NCBI GenBank assembly: GCA_016179005.1
Contig: JACOSF010000148.1
Span: forward strand, 1 to 5,579
Source of the DNA: Acidobacteriota bacterium
GTDB lineage: Bacteria; Acidobacteriota; Terriglobia; Acidiferrales; UBA7541
Length of the DNA: 5,579 nt
Direction of reading: 5' to 3'
Below are positions 4,894 to 5,579 of the stretch, in pieces. How positions within the stretch are numbered: position 1 is the stretch's first letter; every line of letters starts with the position of its first letter. The notes below the pieces were generated by a model. That model was not told where the DNA came from. It did no database searches and saw nothing but the letters and a program-made list of their open reading frames with translations. The position numbers and the translations under genes were made by a program.

Positions 4894-5579
4894 ATGCAGC
4901 GGATCTGGCATTTCTATTTTCTATTTTCCATTTTCTATTTTCTGCCCTTTGCGGTGTGGGCGCAGGAGGCGGGGCAGGAAGTGGTGGCCAATCTGGCGGC
5001 GGGGCGCGTGGTGATCTACGTGGCCAAGGGCGGCATCGCCATCGCAGCAAACGAAAGCCGCGTGGAAGCCGAGTCGCGGCCTCCGCTGGTCGCGCAGCTC
5101 TCCGCCAAGCGCATCGCCATCCTGCTCGGCGCCGCCGAGTGGGTCCGCCCGGGCACGGGCCGCCCGCCGCTGCGCCTTGATCACGAACTCCCGCGGGCCG
5201 TCAGCACGCAGATTCCGGCGGGTCCGCGCCTGCAGCAGGAACAAGCCACCGACCTCGAGCCCATCGGCGCGGCTCTGCTGGAGCCGCTGCGCCTCGTCGT
5301 CCCCCAACTCACGCGCAAAATGAATCTCCCTCCGGAAGACCCGCTGGTAGAAATGCTGCTGGTGGGAATCGATGAAGAGTACGGCCCCGAAGTGTGGCTG
5401 CTGAAGTATCGTCTGGCGCAGGAGCCGCTGCGCGGGGACTACTGGAAGAGCCGGGTCCTGCGGCCGAGTTATACGCAGCTCTATCCGCCGGAGAAGGGCC
5501 AGCCGCGCACGCTGATCGAAGTCCGCTACCCGCCGGAGGACGCCGGGCCAGCGCTGCTCGAACTCTTCCAGCAGAGCGA
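4894..5579 (+). CDS. Secreted hypothetical protein, N-terminal part (3' end beyond window)
   Basis: The frame is open from ATG 4894 (and from ATG 4834) to the window end with no stop; 228 codons plus two bases are visible. Residues 1-23 are a Sec-type signal peptide: short basic start (R3), a hydrophobic core rich in Phe, Tyr and Leu (7-21), and a likely cleavage site VWA-QE after A23. The mature part begins with a mixed hydrophobic stretch (VVANLAAGRVVIYVAKGGIAIA) and continues as a soluble domain with many Pro, Leu and Glu residues; no membrane segment, lipobox or catalytic motif is visible. I do not recognise the family. It starts 86 bases after pta in the same direction and may be read with it, since no terminator separates them. 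GC codon use in the mature part matches the backbone, while the signal-peptide codons come from an AT-rich 7-base repeat. Confidence 0.8.
   Translation, partial: MQRIWHFYFLFSIFYFLPFAVWAQEAGQEVVANLAAGRVVIYVAKGGIAIAANESRVEAESRPPLVAQLSAKRIAILLGAAEWVRPGTGRPPLRLDHELPRAVSTQIPAGPRLQQEQATDLEPIGAALLEPLRLVVPQLTRKMNLPPEDPLVEMLLVGIDEEYGPEVWLLKYRLAQEPLRGDYWKSRVLRPSYTQLYPPEKGQPRTLIEVRYPPEDAGPALLELFQQS
4911..4945 (+). repeat. Pyrimidine 7-base tandem array (TTTCTAT) inside the signal-peptide coding region
   Basis: Five consecutive 7-mers: TTTCTAT, TTTCTAT, TTTCCAT, TTTCTAT and TTTCTGC. The array encodes the hydrophobic core of the signal peptide (FYFLFSIFYFL). Because 7 is not a multiple of 3, gain or loss of one unit shifts the reading frame. 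It is the inverted partner of the array at 4853-4887. Confidence 0.75.

Noticed and set aside
4921..5307. Minus-strand frame opposite the secreted protein
   Set aside because: The plus strand has an uninterrupted frame with signal peptide and Shine-Dalgarno through the same region; the minus frame has no motif.

Overview
The window is a bacterial chromosomal stretch with two GC-rich backbone blocks and a lower-GC insert between them. Hand-counted 60-base samples give about 68% GC in the response regulator (1201-1260) and 78% in pta (4261-4320). The same count gives only 47% and 48% in the HNH gene (2401-2460) and the pentapeptide gene (3421-3480). The sigma54-type regulator, the short-form Pta, the REP-like hairpins and the CAGATTACACAGAT-type dispersed repeats together suggest Acidobacteriota or a similar soil lineage. 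This is an impression from style, not a proven assignment.

Layout. (1) 1-459 holds the catalytic C-terminus of a histidine kinase, cut at the window edge. It overlaps by 8 bases the start of a complete NtrC-family response regulator (452-1945), a translationally coupled two-component pair. (2) 1946-3784 is the accessory block. It has a 9-base tandem repeat and a REP-like hairpin, a small plus-strand protein of unknown function behind a TATAAT box, and a minus-strand two-gene operon. The operon runs from a pentapeptide-repeat protein (28 uninterrupted repeats) to a winged-helix/HNH nuclease-like protein. A second REP-like hairpin with the same loop and the same downstream octamer closes the block. 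(3) 3785-4807 is a complete phosphate acetyltransferase, pta. (4) 4894 to the window end is the 5' part of a secreted protein of unknown function. Its signal peptide is encoded by a 7-base tandem repeat, and a matching inverted 7-base array lies just upstream, so the start codon falls in the loop of a long potential hairpin.

Working together. The kinase and regulator would activate sigma54 promoters elsewhere, with targets not visible here. Pta interconverts acetyl-CoA and acetyl phosphate; no acetate kinase gene is in view. The pentapeptide/HNH pair is probably co-transcribed and looks like laterally acquired cargo. A role in defence or in a toxin/protector arrangement is possible but unproven. 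No rRNA, tRNA, CRISPR array, transposase or integrase was seen.
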